DNA of 64,000 bases from positions 296,511 through 360,510 of the forward strand of contig WNYE01000042.1 of NCBI GenBank assembly GCA_021396245.1, written 5' to 3'. The stretch comes from Sporothrix humicola (Eukaryota > Ascomycota > Sordariomycetes > Ophiostomatales > Ophiostomataceae). The notes under the pieces were generated by a model. That model was not told the DNA's origin and did no database searches. It worked only from the letters and a program-made list of their open reading frames with translations. The position numbers and the translations under genes are program-made. How positions within the stretch are numbered: the first letter of the stretch is position 1; each line of letters opens with the position of its first letter. Shown here piece after piece: positions 43,523-55,398 of this stretch.

Positions 43523-45017
43523 ACGCAGACAAAGGACGGGTAAGGCCTTGGTGAGGCCCAGTTGCTTTGCCTCCTTCGGTGCCACTTTTGGCAAGTACGA
43601 ACATTGCCGACTTCTGGCGCAGCTTTCGATACTCTTTTCTTTTCCATTTCGCACATTTTTTCCTCTTTTGGTCTGGGTTGCTTTTTCTCCCTGTATTTTG
43701 TTTACTTTTCATTTCATATTTGTCAGGCCGTGTTTTTGTGTGAATATTGGCGGCTTTGGCGTTCGGTTTGCAGTTTATTTTCATGCTTTGAAAGAAGGAA
43801 AAAGTATTGGCACACGTTCGTGTCAGCAGGAATTGTCATACGAAGGCCTTTTCTATATATTTCAATTAAATAATATTTCCAAAACAAATGTATATTCTGC
43901 TCTCATGTGAGACTGTAATAGCCTGCCAGCCTGCTTGTAAGTGAAACCCATCGAGCCTTCCTCGTCTGGCCCCGATTGTGGCCTCTGGTTCTTGCCATTT
44001 GCTGGGGCACGTGAGGCTTCTGCGCAGAGGCGTGAGTGGTCGCCTGCCGCCTACGTCAGGCTGCACTAACCCAACTGCAGCTTTTCTGCCAGTGCGGGGC
44101 CTGCGCTGTTGCCGCTGGTGAACGTGAACTGAGGTGGCCTCCTTACCCCACCAAACAAGCCAAGCACCACCTAGCAGACCGCCCTCAGAGGGAAGGAGGG
44201 GAGCCGAAAAATATTATGTGAAAATTAAAAGGCGAAAAAAATAAAAGGCGAAAAGGGCACATTATTAAAAATAATAAATTCCCAGACGGACGAGAACAGC
44301 AAAAAAGCGAGTTGTCACCGCCGCCCGCCACCAACACCACCATCCAGCCTGTTGCTGTCCAGATTGCCGCAAGCAAACCTCTCTTTGGACAAATCAACGT
44401 CCCCCACTGCCCAAGCAAGCATCGTCTGCATCACGTTGTTCGTGCCTTCCTGCCACGCCGTATCCACAGCCTGCTGCCTTCCGTTTTTATTTCCACTCCT
44501 CTTTCCCCTTCCTTGTTGAATATATACGTCGTATTGTTTCTCGCATCAGCGTGTATCCTTGCCAAATACAACTTTCTGCCGACTAGCCACGTTCGAGACC
44601 GAGCCTCTCGCCGATATATTTTTTTACTCCAGCAAAACCGACAGCATCTCGTGCCCCCCAGTGGACCGCTCTTCCGCCCCTCCCAGGCTCCGCAACATAC
44701 CCAACAAAACCTCCGTTCTAGGCATGCGTCGTCCATAGCACGTCCTTCTTCTCCTTCTTTCGACTTCTGCTCTTCTTCAGCTTCATCCCAAGCCTGTTGA
44801 CTTTGGACAACTGAGACATTGGAGCTGAACCCCCCCGCAGCAGACTGCTCGACGACTCTCACTTCTGTCACTTCTCGAATCGTATCCGCCCTCGGTCCGA
44901 CTTCGACTTTGACGGCCGCCAGGCCTTGCTCGCCTTGAACGGCTCTCCGCTCCCTCTTCTTTCCCCCTTGCCCGTCTTCTCGGATTCCATCCACAAAATA
45001 AACCCCCGGCAGTCACT
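43523..45017. other. Intergenic region: POB3 3' end and LOS1 promoter
   Basis: Positions 43523-43900 are T-rich and fit the POB3 3' untranslated region. A CACGTG site lies at 44008-44013. From about 44430 to 45000 the plus strand is pyrimidine-rich, marking the LOS1 leader. No protein gene is recognised on either strand. Confidence 0.5.
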
Positions 45018-48000
45018 ATGGACAGCCAGGCCAGCCAGCAGGTAAGTGGTCTCGGCCCTGCAGCTGTGGCTGTTTCACTCCACGCTTCTTGTTGTGGTTC
45101 TGGTTCTGCATTTGTTTTCGTCTTGATACCTTGCGCTGACACTCTTTCCCCTCCGCTATAGGTAGAAAAGGCCATCGAGATCGCCTGGAGCCCAACCTCG
45201 GACCAATCCCTCAAGAGCCAGGCCTTTGACTACCTCAACCAATTGCGGTCTGACCCGCAGGCTTGGCAGCTTTGTGCCGCTCTCTTTACTCGCTCGCCAC
45301 GGACATCAGAAGTTGTGCGTCTCGTGTCGCTAGAGATTGTCAACAATGCCGTCCAAACCCAGGCCTTTGACGGCAACAGCATCTCGTTCCTCAAGGATAC
45401 TCTGCTCGGGTATATCCAGCGCACATACGGCAGCGGCGATCCGGACGCTCAGGTCGACCCGCCAGCCCTTCAGAACAAGCTGACCCAGACGCTCACGTAC
45501 CTCTTTGTCTATTCTTACCAGGAAGGATGGGAGACGTTCATCGACGACTTCTTGACTCTGACGTCCACGCCCAACGGCGGCGGGCAGCGGGACAACGTTC
45601 CTGGCATAATGCTGTACCTCCGTATGCTCAGCTCTGTACACGACGAGATTGCCGATGTTATGTTGGCCCGCCAGTCGGCTGATGTCAAGCGCAACAACAA
45701 CCTCAAGGATCTCGTCCGTGACCGTGACATGCACAAGATTGCACGTTCATGGCAAGAACTTCTTCACCAGTACAGCAACCGCAACGACGCGATCCTCGAG
45801 ATGACCCTCAAGATCATTGGCAAGTGGGTGAGCTGGATCGACATCTCCCTTGTTATCAACCAGGAGATGCTCAGCCTGCTGTTCCCGCTCATCGGCCGCT
45901 CCAACCCCAACGGTGGCGAGGACAAGGTGCGCGATGCCGCTATCGACGCCGTGAACGAGATTGTCGCCAAGAAGATGAAGCCCAGCGACAAGATTGAAAT
46001 GATCGGGTTCCTCAACCTACGTGAGATCGTCTCTCAGTTGGTTGCCAGCCCACCACTCAACGACTACCAAAAGACGCCCAAGTACGACACTGACCTGGCC
46101 GAGGTGGTCGCCAAGCTCGTCAACACCGTCGTTAGCGATATTGTCCGTGTGCTCGATGATTCTAGCGTCGAGCCCGACGCCCGCGCTCGCGCCGAGCCTC
46201 TGCTGCATGAATTCCTCCCTCTTCTCCTCCGATTCTTCTCAGACGAGTACGACGAGGTGTGCTCGACAGTTATCCCTGCCCTCACCGACCTTCTGACATT
46301 CCTGCGGAAGGTGCCCAACCTGCCCCCAGCCTACCGGGACATGCTGGCCCCAATTCTTAACGCCATTGTCAGCAAGATGCGGTACGACGAGACGAGCAAC
46401 TGGGGCAGCAAGGACGAACAGACAGACGAGGTCGAGTTCCAGGAACTTCGCAAGTGGCTCCAGAACCTGCAGAAGAGCGTGGCCGCTGTTGACCAGGACC
46501 TTTATGTCGACGTTCTCAGCAACCTCATTGCCAACGCTTTCCAGACGCTCGACCAACAGGGTTCCAACATGGACTGGCGTGATCTCGACCTCGCCCTGCA
46601 TGAGCTCGACCTGTTTGGCGAGCTGACGCTGCCCAACCAGGGCCTGTCTGCCAAGAGCAAGCCGTCGGCTGCTGCATCGGAACGCATGGTGGCTCTAATG
46701 CGTAAGATGATGGAGTCTGGTATTGCCGATTTTCAGCACCCTGCTGTCCTCCTGCAGTACATGGAGATCTGCAACCGCTACTGCTCCTTCTTCGAGACTC
46801 ACCACGACTACATCCCCCGCGCCCTCGAGAACTTTGTCCGGTTAACACACCACGAGCACCCGCGCATTCGCATTCGGTCTTGGTACCTGTTCCACCGTGT
46901 TGTCAAGCAGCTGCGTTCGCAGGTTGGCAATGTTGCCGAGACGATCATCCAATCCATCAGCGATCTGCTCCCAATCCGCGCCGAAGTTCCCAATGACGAA
47001 GCTGACGACGACATGTCCTCCGACGAGTCCGACCACTCTGCCGACGCCCTGTTTAACGGCCAACTCTACCTGTTCGAAGCTATCGGCTGCGTTTCGTCAA
47101 CGAACGCTACTCCAGTTGACAAGCAGGCCATGTACGCACGCTCGGTGATGGACCCATTGTTCGCGGACATGGAGCGGAACCTGCCTCGTGCCAAGGCTGG
47201 CGACACGCAGGCTATCCTGCAGATTCATCACATCATTATGGCCCTCGGTACCTTGGCGTACGGTTTCTCGGATTATCAGGTTAGCCCCGGTGCCGGCAGC
47301 AGCAGCAGCAACAACAACAAGCCGCCTCCCGATGAGGCTATCTCGAACGAGTTTTCAAGAGCGGCTGAAGCGATTTTGATTGCCCTTGGCGAGCTCAACT
47401 CGAACTCGGAGATCCGTGCCGCCTGCCGCTCGGCATTCTCACGCCTTCTTGGCGTCATGGGAGCCGCTGTCCTGCCGCAATTGCCTCAGTGGATCGAGGG
47501 TCTCTTGTCGCAGACTTCCTCCAAGGACGAGATGGCGTTCTTCCTTCGTCTCTTGGAACAGGTCGTCTACAACTTCAAGGGCCAGATCTACAACGTGCTG
47601 AACATGCTTCTCACGCCTTTATTGCAGCGCGTTCTGGGTGGTCTTTCTGAGCCCATCTCGGGCACGGACGACGAGATCCAGTTGGCCGAGCTGCGGCGCG
47701 AGTATCTGACGTTTTTGCAGATCATCCTGACGAACGAGCTGGAAGGCGTCCTGATCAGCGAGGCCAACCAGGGCTTCTTTGAGACTATGATCTCGTCAGT
47801 AACGGCCCTTGCTGGAATTATTGGCCACAGCAACCTCATTGGCAGCAGGCTGGCTTTTAGTGTTTTGGCTCGCATGACGTCCGTTTGGGGCGGCCCTGAT
47901 GTGGCCGTTATCCTCGCACCACCTGGCTCAGCCAACAACACAAACAACAACGGCGCCACCAACAAGTCCTCGACAACAGCCAACTCCAATAACAACAACA

Positions 48001-48341
48001 CCGGCGAGAACTCCCCAGCTCTGGGCGGTCCACCTGCACCAACCATCCCCGGTTTTGACGGCTTTGTCATTGACCGCTTCCACGCAACATGCTGGGACGT
48101 GCTCCGCGACCCGCAATTCCGCCCCGGCAAGGACGCTCAGTCACGGCAGGTGCTCAACGAGATTGCCGGCCTTGAGCAGACCATCTACATCAAGACGGGC
48201 GATGTCTTTATCCGGCACCTGCAGTCGACTCTGCTGCCTCAGCTGGGAGACAGCGCCGAGGAATTCGTGCAGAGCCTGACAACCTCCTCAGACCGTCGGA
48301 CATTTGCACTTTATCTGCAGAAACTAAGAAAGAGCGACTAA
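45018..48341 (+). CDS. LOS1: Exportin-T, tRNA nuclear export receptor (LOS1)
   Basis: Two exons: a 24-bp first exon (45018-45041, MDSQASQQ) and 45162-48341. Total 1067 aa, near the usual length. The N-terminus VEKAIEIAWSPTSDQSLKSQ, AFDYLNQLRSDPQAWQL matches the Ran-binding first helices of exportin-T, and the whole protein is alpha-helical HEAT-repeat-like without low complexity, apart from an Asn/Thr-rich insertion near residues 915-945. LOS1 binds mature tRNA together with Ran-GTP and carries it through nuclear pores; in yeast it also links tRNA splicing to nutrient signalling. The start is the only ATG joined in frame by a consensus donor and acceptor. CRM1 and importins were considered, but the N-terminal sequence fits exportin-T. 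Confidence 0.92.
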
Positions 48342-49302
48342 AAGTGCAACCTTCCGTCCGTGTTCATTCCGAAAAAAAAAGCCATTTCTTTTGTTCTCAC
48401 ACCCATATAACATTCCTGATCCGACTTGACGTTTCATAGACCTTGGTTCTTTTTTCTTATAACCTTTTCTTGACATCACCCATTCATATGATTATTTCCA
48501 TACACATCTTTTGGCGCAATACCACCTTTTTGTTCTCCCTCTCTGCCTTTTCTGTCTTTGAATATGAAACTTACAAACCTAAAATGATGGCGATTATTTT
48601 TTCCAGTCATACCATTTTATCTTTTTACCTTTCACGCCATCTTCTCACTTCATGTATATCCTTTTTCTCCTTTCAATTTTCTATAAATATTGCTTTGTGC
48701 AGAAAAAAGTTCGTACAAAAACAAAAAGAAATCGAAAAATTAACCCATAAAATCTCGGAATTGGAGGCAAGGCATAAAGCCAAAAGCGACAGAATAATGA
48801 TTTTTTGAAGGCACTTATGAGCACCTGGAGCTATTTTACCTACTTACCCGTACTCCTTCACCTGCAATTCACGTTATATAATGCTCGAGCTTGTTGTTCT
48901 TGCCGGCACTTACCTGAGCTATCTGTTATTCCCTGGATTTCATTGCACTGGGACCGTATGCGACAATAGCTTAAACAAAACAATTCAAAAAACCAAACCC
49001 GTATCAATGGATGCTATCCTTAAAATTGAACCAAATACAATCCCGGTGTGGAGTGAGAGTGAATGCAAACGAATGTGCTATATACAGAAATGAATGATAT
49101 CCCAAAGTCATAAACCCCTAATTACCACTATGCAATATTCCTGGCCCAATAACTATAAACATAAAAAATCATCGAATAAAAAAGTTCGTCCTCGAGTGTA
49201 TCCTTTGCAGACAATCTTATATCTCCTCGAGGTTGCCATGAGCGGAGTATGAGAAGGTTGTGGGGTAATCAAACAGGCCTTCCATCCCATGTTCTTTCCC
49301 CC
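48342..49302. other. AT-rich convergent intergenic region
   Basis: Between the LOS1 stop (+) and the stop of the uncharacterised minus-strand gene. It is AT-rich and holds long open frames only because stop codons are scattered (for example 48443-48808 with a Lys/Glu-rich end). None looks conserved. Both CpA and TpG are common, so it has no RIP signature. Confidence 0.5.
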
Positions 49303-50937
49303 TTATTTCCAGAACCAGCCCGAATTCTTTGAGGCGTCGTTGCTCGCTGGCTTCGCGGTGCTTCCGTTCTTCTCGACAACACGAGTGTCTTCATTGTCGC
49401 CGTCGTGGTTGTTTTCGCCTTCATTGTCGTCGTACGTATCCTTCAGAGCCGCAGCCTCTTGAGGCGACTGTGACCGGATAGTGTAGCGCGTCTCCCGCGA
49501 AACCTCATTGCCGTCGGCGTCGAGGCGCTGTGTAACAATCTTGACATGGCGGTTGCCAAAAGCGTCAACATGCTCCTCAGTCGTCTGGATGGTCTCGCCC
49601 GGCCGGCCATCATCTCTGTCTGAATGGACAACCGACGTTTCTGTCGTCGACGAAGAAGATGATGATGATGACGAAGACGACCGGGAGTAGCGACCCTCGG
49701 CATCAAAGGCACCCGAGAACGACTTGATCAGTGTGCCGAGAGACTTTTCTGCATTGGAGTATGCTGAGCGCACTGTGTTGTAGAGTTCGTCTTCAGCATC
49801 GGCGTCCTTGCTGTCCTTTTCCGAGCTGTCCTTCGACCCATCGGTCGAGCCGTTCGTATCCTCATAGACAATGCGGTCAATGACACGGAAGACCCGGTCC
49901 AGTTCGTCAAAAAGTCCTCTGCCAAAGCCAGAGCCTTGCGGCCCTGGGACATTGCTTGTCTCATCATTCTGGTTCTGGTCCTGAGCCTGTCCCCACGAGT
50001 TGTAGTAATGGCGAGCAACAGACTTGCTTTCGTCTACGACGTCGTCCCACTTGGCCGAGCCGCCTTCGTTGTCGTTCTCGTTCTCGTAGTTCTTGTCGGC
50101 TTCCTCCTCCTCCATCTGCTCTCTCCACAGGTCGCGATCCCGTTCCGCAAGTGCTGCAACCGCCCGAACAACGTCGTCGCTCGGTGTGGTAGCCGCACTG
50201 CTCGACTCCTCTACACTTCTGTTGTTGTTGCCGGCAACCAATGCTGCTGACCGCGGGAAATACGCATCCAGAAGGCGCTGGCTGTGCATCCGGTGGAAGA
50301 AGACATACGGCGGCTCCATGGCACTGCCGTAGCGCATCTGGTAGCGGAGATTGCGGTACGAGCGGTCGGCCAGGTCGAGGAGCGGCCGCCCACTGCTGGA
50401 GCGGAGCAGATCCTCGAAAGCGTCGGCATAGGTGAAGGCGAACGGGTCGGCACCGAACGGGACGTCCTGGGGCACCGGCGGCGGGAGAAGGTGGAGCTGC
50501 TGCTGCTGCTGGAGCTTCAGTGGCGAGTAGGGCGAGTAGTAGATGAACTTGTGCCACTCGAGCAGCTGGGCGGCATCGACACCATCGAGGGAGTCGTCAT
50601 TGTCGGACGGATGGTGAGGAGAATTTGATGGATGAGAAGGGTAGCTGTCAGAGGAAGAAGAAGAGGATGAGACTGAGGTCGAGGAGGCGGTGTTGGAAGT
50701 TGATGCCGAATTCGATGTCGACGATGCCGCGGGGACATTTGATGATGACGATGCAGACTGTGCCCCGTTCGCAGGGCTCGAGTCGGCGCCCTTGTCGGAA
50801 TCTCCGCGGATGTTGAGGTTCTTCGAGACCATTGTGGGGATGCCGAGTAAGCCGTTGAGGGTCGTGCCGATATGCGTATCGACATGCTGTTTCCAGCGGA
50901 TGAAGGGATTCTTGGGCGGCTCGTTGTCGTCTCCCAT
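49303..50937 (-). CDS. Uncharacterised ascomycete protein
   Basis: A single exon of 544 aa from the first ATG (50937). No known domain is recognised with confidence. The order is: conserved-looking N-terminus NPFIRWKQHVDTHIGTTLNG at about residues 9-28, then GIPTMVSKNLN; a Ser/Asn-rich disordered part; LEWHKFIYYSPYSPLKL near 126; FTYADAFEDLLRSSSGRPLL near 166; YVFFHRMHSQRLLDAYFP; a charged region; a poly-Ser run near 421-432; and TEEHVDAFGNRHVKIVTQRL near 452, followed by DADGNEVSRETRYTI. The last part, with alternating polar strands after a Ser run, recalls fungal Mpm1-like mitochondrial proteins, but this is a weak resemblance. No signal peptide or membrane segment is evident. It shares a 1.2-kb divergent promoter region with the NIPA gene. 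Confidence 0.75.
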   Translation of the reverse strand: MGDDNEPPKNPFIRWKQHVDTHIGTTLNGLLGIPTMVSKNLNIRGDSDKGADSSPANGAQSASSSSNVPAASSTSNSASTSNTASSTSVSSSSSSSDSYPSHPSNSPHHPSDNDDSLDGVDAAQLLEWHKFIYYSPYSPLKLQQQQQLHLLPPPVPQDVPFGADPFAFTYADAFEDLLRSSSGRPLLDLADRSYRNLRYQMRYGSAMEPPYVFFHRMHSQRLLDAYFPRSAALVAGNNNRSVEESSSAATTPSDDVVRAVAALAERDRDLWREQMEEEEADKNYENENDNEGGSAKWDDVVDESKSVARHYYNSWGQAQDQNQNDETSNVPGPQGSGFGRGLFDELDRVFRVIDRIVYEDTNGSTDGSKDSSEKDSKDADAEDELYNTVRSAYSNAEKSLGTLIKSFSGAFDAEGRYSRSSSSSSSSSSSTTETSVVHSDRDDGRPGETIQTTEEHVDAFGNRHVKIVTQRLDADGNEVSRETRYTIRSQSPQEAAALKDTYDDNEGENNHDGDNEDTRVVEKNGSTAKPASNDASKNSGWFWK

Positions 50938-52104
50938 GTTGGCGGTGTGTGGCAATGTTTGTGCGATGTCTTTTGTTTGTATAAAGGTTGACAATTCGTT
51001 GAAGAAGGCTGCGCTCTCGTGGGTTGTGTTTCGCAGCGTTCTTGTTGAAAGAATAACGGTGCTGGCCTGGGCTTATTATTTGACAGTGTAAGTTCAAGAG
51101 AAGGCCGTCAGTGTCAGATCGGAGGAACATCGAAAGACATTCCCAAAAAGGCGGGAAAGAGACTGCCGCCAAAAAGAGCGCCAAAGAGGGCAGGAACAAG
51201 GGACATGGGACGCCGCCACACTGTGCCGACAGTGGTCTCAGGACCTCGCAGGCTGCAAAAAGCGGGGGCGGAGCCCGGCTAGAACGGAAATTCTAGGGTG
51301 ACAACGGGCAGCAAAACGAGAGCGAAATGCTTGGATGTTATGGAAAGTGGGGCCACTTCCATCTGTGGAATCACAAACACTGTGTATCTCAGTATCGCAG
51401 ATGGGCAGATGGGGAAGGCATGACGGCGTAGTAGCGTCAAACAGCTTAAACGGCAGGCGCGTCGCGCAAAACGGCTTATTCAGAAAAGCGCAAAGCGCCC
51501 CGAATGGCTCGAGATAGGGCCCGGAGACGCCCTAAAAACGCCTCGTTTACAGGTGCTCTTAGCACCTATCATGACGAAACCTGAACCGAGACCTCAAAGT
51601 GGAATAGGCAGCAAATTGGCAATCCACACACTCGAATTCATTCATTTCGGACTCCCTTTCTGAGCTTCGTCTACATTTTGTCTCCGGATTCCATTTCTGC
51701 ATTTCTGCACACTGCACTCTGATCTCGCTTTCTCCTTTGTTCTCCCTTTCGAGGAGCAACGGTTACGCCCTTTCGTCCATTTATCGGTTGGAAAACTGGC
51801 TGGCTGGTTTCCGACTGCATCACGGTGACACGCGAAAAGCCTCAATTTTCTGACGTCGGTGTTTCCACCCCCGACGAATGCGACGGTCCCCTGCACTAGA
51901 TTTCAACTTCTTCATCCACCCAGACATCCATTCGACATTCTCGCACAACTACCCAAATGCACACGAGTCGATCCCACAGCAGCCGACTGTCACCTTTTGA
52001 GGCGACGCTCCAACGCTGAGCTTGGCTGTCTCGCGGTTGCAACGCCCTGATATCGCGATATTTCGACGACAGCACCCTAGACGCACGTCAAAGACGCACT
52101 CGAC
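50938..52104. other. Divergent promoter region (uncharacterised gene and NIPA gene)
   Basis: The flanking genes point away from each other. About 51600-51760 and 51880-51990 are pyrimidine-rich on the plus strand, fitting the NIPA leader. No coding segment is recognised. Confidence 0.5.
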
Positions 52105-54777
52105 ATGTACATAATACGAACGCCCGCACCACCGCTGCCGCCGCCGCCATTGCTCGCGTCGTGGCCTCCCTTTTCGGGCGGCGGCGCGCTGGGCAGCAAT
52201 GGAACTTTGGGCGGCGGAGGCGGCGGCGATGGACCTGGCGGCGACCTGCCGAGCAACTGGTCGTCGTTGATCGGCATTGTGACGGCAATTGTGGGCAATG
52301 TTCTGATTGCACTGGCACTCAACGTCCAGAGATACGCACATATTCGGCTGCATAAAAAGCAGCAGCGAAATCGAGAACGGGCACGACAGGCTCTCCGAGA
52401 AGCAGCAAACGGTGGCAGTGGCGGCAAGAAAAGCAAGCGAGGGGGTGGTAACGGCAGCAACAGGAACGGGAGTGGGAACAGAAACGGAAACAGCGGAGGA
52501 TATGGCGCCGTGGGGAGCAGTGGAAGTGCGAACGAACGGCGATATTACGATGAAAACAACAATGGAGACGGACACGAAGCCGACGACGAGGGTGATGCCA
52601 ACAATGACGACAACGGCCGCCATGCACACGAGTCCGATCCTTTGACGGCCGACTACCGCCGTGGCAACTCCGAGGGCCGCAAATCCTCGTCTTCTTCGAC
52701 TTCATCGTCAGACTCGGATCCAGACTCGTCAAGGTCGACGTCGTATCTCCGATCTCCCTACTGGTGGCTGGGCCAAGTGCTGATCACCATTGGCGAGATG
52801 GGCAACTTTCTGGCCTACGGCTTTGCGCCGGCCTCGATCGTGTCGCCGCTGGGCGTTGTGGCCCTCATTTCCAACTGTGTGATCGCCCCAATCCTGTTCA
52901 AGGAGAAGTTCCGGAAGCGCGACTTTTTCGGCGTGATTATCGCCATCATGGGCGCTGTCACGGTCGTATTGAGTGCCAAGCAGGAAGAGACGAAGCTCAA
53001 CCCGCACGATGTGTGGGACGCCATCACGACGGCGGCCTTTGAGATCTATGTCGGCGTGACCTGCGGACTGATTGCGTTGCTGATGTGGGCAAGTCCGCGG
53101 TACGGAAACCGGACCATTCTCATCGACTTGGGTCTGGTCGGTCTGTTTGGCGGCTACACGGTGTTGGCAACCAAAGGCGTTTCGTCTATGCTCTCGTCGA
53201 CGCTGCTCGGGGCCTTCCTCACACCAATGACCTATGTCCTTCTCATCATCCTCTTGGGCACAGCTGTCATGCAGGTCCGCTACGTCAACAAGGCTCTGCA
53301 GCGCTTCGACTCGACACAGGTCATCCCCATCCAGTTTGTCATGTTCACGCTGTGTGTGATCATTGGCAGTGCTGTCTTGTACCGCGATTTTGAGCGGACG
53401 ACCGCTGAACAGGCTGCCAAGTTTGTCGGTGGATGTCTGCTGACATTCTTTGGCGTCTTTATCATCACTAGCGGCCGTCCGCATACAGACGACGAGGATG
53501 AGGACGATGACGACCTGTCGGTTGTCGACGGGCCGGGCGAGGCTATTAACCTCGCCGAACAGGCAAATAATGCCGATGACGGCATGCCACAAACACCGAC
53601 GGGGCGGTCATCGATACGGCACGGATCCCGTCGCTCTTCTCGCGCGTCTCGGGTCAACTTTGTCGGCACTCTTACCAACCGGCATCTGTCGTTGGCCACA
53701 GACACTGGCGTCCCATCTCAGCGCACGCCTGTAGCTACGCCCTCTGTCCCGAGAATTTCTGTTCCAGCATCGTCACAAGATGGCGAATCTGCCGGCGACT
53801 ACTTGACATATAAGGATGACGAGGAAAGCGGCGGCGAGGAACCCACACAGCCCCTTCTCGAGAACCCATGGCGCAGCGCCTCGTTTAGCACGCCCGTCAA
53901 CGATTCCCCACTCGATGCACCCACGACACCTGCCGGCGCCCTCCGCCCAAGTCTTGGCCCGTCTCCCTTTAGTGCAGATTCGGTCCTCCACGCGATCGGT
54001 ACCTCTGGAGACAATGTTCCAGCACAGTCTTCACCCGCACCACCGCCCGCCGACCGGCCCGTCACACCGTCGGCTGTGCTTCGGCCGCACCAAACTCCCT
54101 CACAATACTTCCACCAAAGCCCCATGATCTCGCCTTCGCCTCTCCTTTCATCGACAATGAGCGCGGTCGTGGCCGACACCATCCTCCAGCACCTGGATGG
54201 CGGCAGCCCTACATCAGCGCGCCGGCCGTCCACGCGCCGCGTCCGGCCCAGCCTGCGGTCGAGTTTGTTTGTGCCGCAGGACGAGCTGCTGCTTGACGAC
54301 GCAGAGCGTCTTTTGCAGCCTGGTTTTGTTGGACAGCCGCTTCGGCAGACCCAAAGTCACCCATACCAGCATCACCAGCACGGTGGCTCGCTGGAAACGT
54401 TCGTGACAGGTCTGGGCATCCCGCCCACGTCGCATCCTTCAACGTCCGTGGCTGGTCCCTCTGGTCAGTCCACTTCTGGTGGCGATGGCGATCGACGCGA
54501 CGTTCAGACACCTGGTGACCCATCGTCTTCGTCAACGACCAAAGCAGAAAGCGGCTCTGGATCTCGTGGTCGTGCACGCAGTCTGAGCACAGCACTCGGT
54601 GGCCTCTTCTGGTCGAGACGCAAGAGCACTCCAAATGTCGAGGAGGGTAATAATGCTGCCACTTCAAGCAATGCCCATGTTGCAAACGACGATTATACTG
54701 CCAGCGACGACATCCCACCGCCCTCGACCGCCGCGACCGGGTCGGAGGCCGAAACGCGAGCTGATGGGTTCTTTTAG
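52105..54777 (+). CDS. NIPA-family (DUF803) magnesium transporter
   Basis: A single exon of 890 aa. After a Pro/Gly-rich N-terminus, TM1 lies at about 53-73 (LIGIVTAIVGNVLIALALNV) and is separated from the others by an unusually long Gly/Asn/Asp-rich linker (about 80-212). The conserved bundle covers about 216-460: YWWLGQVLITIGEMGNFLAY, FAPASIVSPLGVVALISNCV, PILFKEKFRKRDFFGVIIAI, YVNKALQRFDSTQVIPIQFV and VGGCLLTFFGVFIITSGRP. NIPA proteins belong to the drug/metabolite transporter fold and several move Mg2+ across membranes. The cytosolic tail of about 430 residues is disordered, Ser/Pro-rich, with many SP/TP sites, suggesting phosphorylation control. Substrate is inferred from animal homologues; localisation is not clear. 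Confidence 0.9.
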   Translation: MYIIRTPAPPLPPPPLLASWPPFSGGGALGSNGTLGGGGGGDGPGGDLPSNWSSLIGIVTAIVGNVLIALALNVQRYAHIRLHKKQQRNRERARQALREAANGGSGGKKSKRGGGNGSNRNGSGNRNGNSGGYGAVGSSGSANERRYYDENNNGDGHEADDEGDANNDDNGRHAHESDPLTADYRRGNSEGRKSSSSSTSSSDSDPDSSRSTSYLRSPYWWLGQVLITIGEMGNFLAYGFAPASIVSPLGVVALISNCVIAPILFKEKFRKRDFFGVIIAIMGAVTVVLSAKQEETKLNPHDVWDAITTAAFEIYVGVTCGLIALLMWASPRYGNRTILIDLGLVGLFGGYTVLATKGVSSMLSSTLLGAFLTPMTYVLLIILLGTAVMQVRYVNKALQRFDSTQVIPIQFVMFTLCVIIGSAVLYRDFERTTAEQAAKFVGGCLLTFFGVFIITSGRPHTDDEDEDDDDLSVVDGPGEAINLAEQANNADDGMPQTPTGRSSIRHGSRRSSRASRVNFVGTLTNRHLSLATDTGVPSQRTPVATPSVPRISVPASSQDGESAGDYLTYKDDEESGGEEPTQPLLENPWRSASFSTPVNDSPLDAPTTPAGALRPSLGPSPFSADSVLHAIGTSGDNVPAQSSPAPPPADRPVTPSAVLRPHQTPSQYFHQSPMISPSPLLSSTMSAVVADTILQHLDGGSPTSARRPSTRRVRPSLRSSLFVPQDELLLDDAERLLQPGFVGQPLRQTQSHPYQHHQHGGSLETFVTGLGIPPTSHPSTSVAGPSGQSTSGGDGDRRDVQTPGDPSSSSTTKAESGSGSRGRARSLSTALGGLFWSRRKSTPNVEEGNNAATSSNAHVANDDYTASDDIPPPSTAATGSEAETRADGFF

Positions 54778-55398
54778 ATAAGAGATCCATTGTCAGTGTC
54801 ACGGTCAAGCTCAAGTTCGGTGTCGGCTTCGGTTATCGGTCCGACGAATCAATACCCACCACAGCAGAGTCAATATCCGAGAAAAAGTCCGGGGTGGCGT
54901 AGATTGTGGGGTCGGAGGGGACGGCAAACCGATTGATAACATTCTGCTTCTTCTTTTCTTATTCCCATTCTCTTTTAGATTTCCTGTTTCACACTTATAC
55001 CTCTTTTGCTTTTGTTGTTGTGCTTTTATTTTCATAGTCTGGATTGTTGCCGCCATAGCCTTTTGCAGCACCTCTAAAGCTGCCATTCTGACACTTGTTT
55101 TTTGTCTTTGTATTCTACGACCTACGTCTTATAATCACCACAAGCTTTCAATTTACAAATGTACATTTTTGCTTTCACAAGTAAATGAGTTTTCTTTCAA
55201 AGAAAAAAAAAGAATTAAATTGATGCAAAAGGGCGGGCTATATCTTGGCATTGTTGCCTTGTAGTCGCGTTATATCCAAAAGAGATAAATGGATGGCACT
55301 AAATCAGACGCTATTTTTATACATAAAATCAAATATGCCGAGAAAAAGTACAAACTATTCGCTCTCCAACCGAGCCAGCAAAACCTCTTCACTCCGAC
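54778..55398. other. Convergent 3' intergenic region
   Basis: Between the stop codons of the NIPA gene (+) and the AMP-binding enzyme gene (-). It is T-rich at 54940-55040 and A-rich at 55195-55220, as expected for two facing 3' untranslated regions. No coding segment is seen. Confidence 0.55.

Noticed and set aside
45162..48341. CRM1/Xpo1 identity for the HEAT-repeat exportin
   Set aside because: The N-terminus, length and insertions fit exportin-T; the CRM1 central conserved region was not found.
48443..48808. 121-codon frame after LOS1 with a Lys/Glu-rich end
   Set aside because: AT-rich 3' region, low-complexity hydrophobic translation, no motif and no upstream leader signature.
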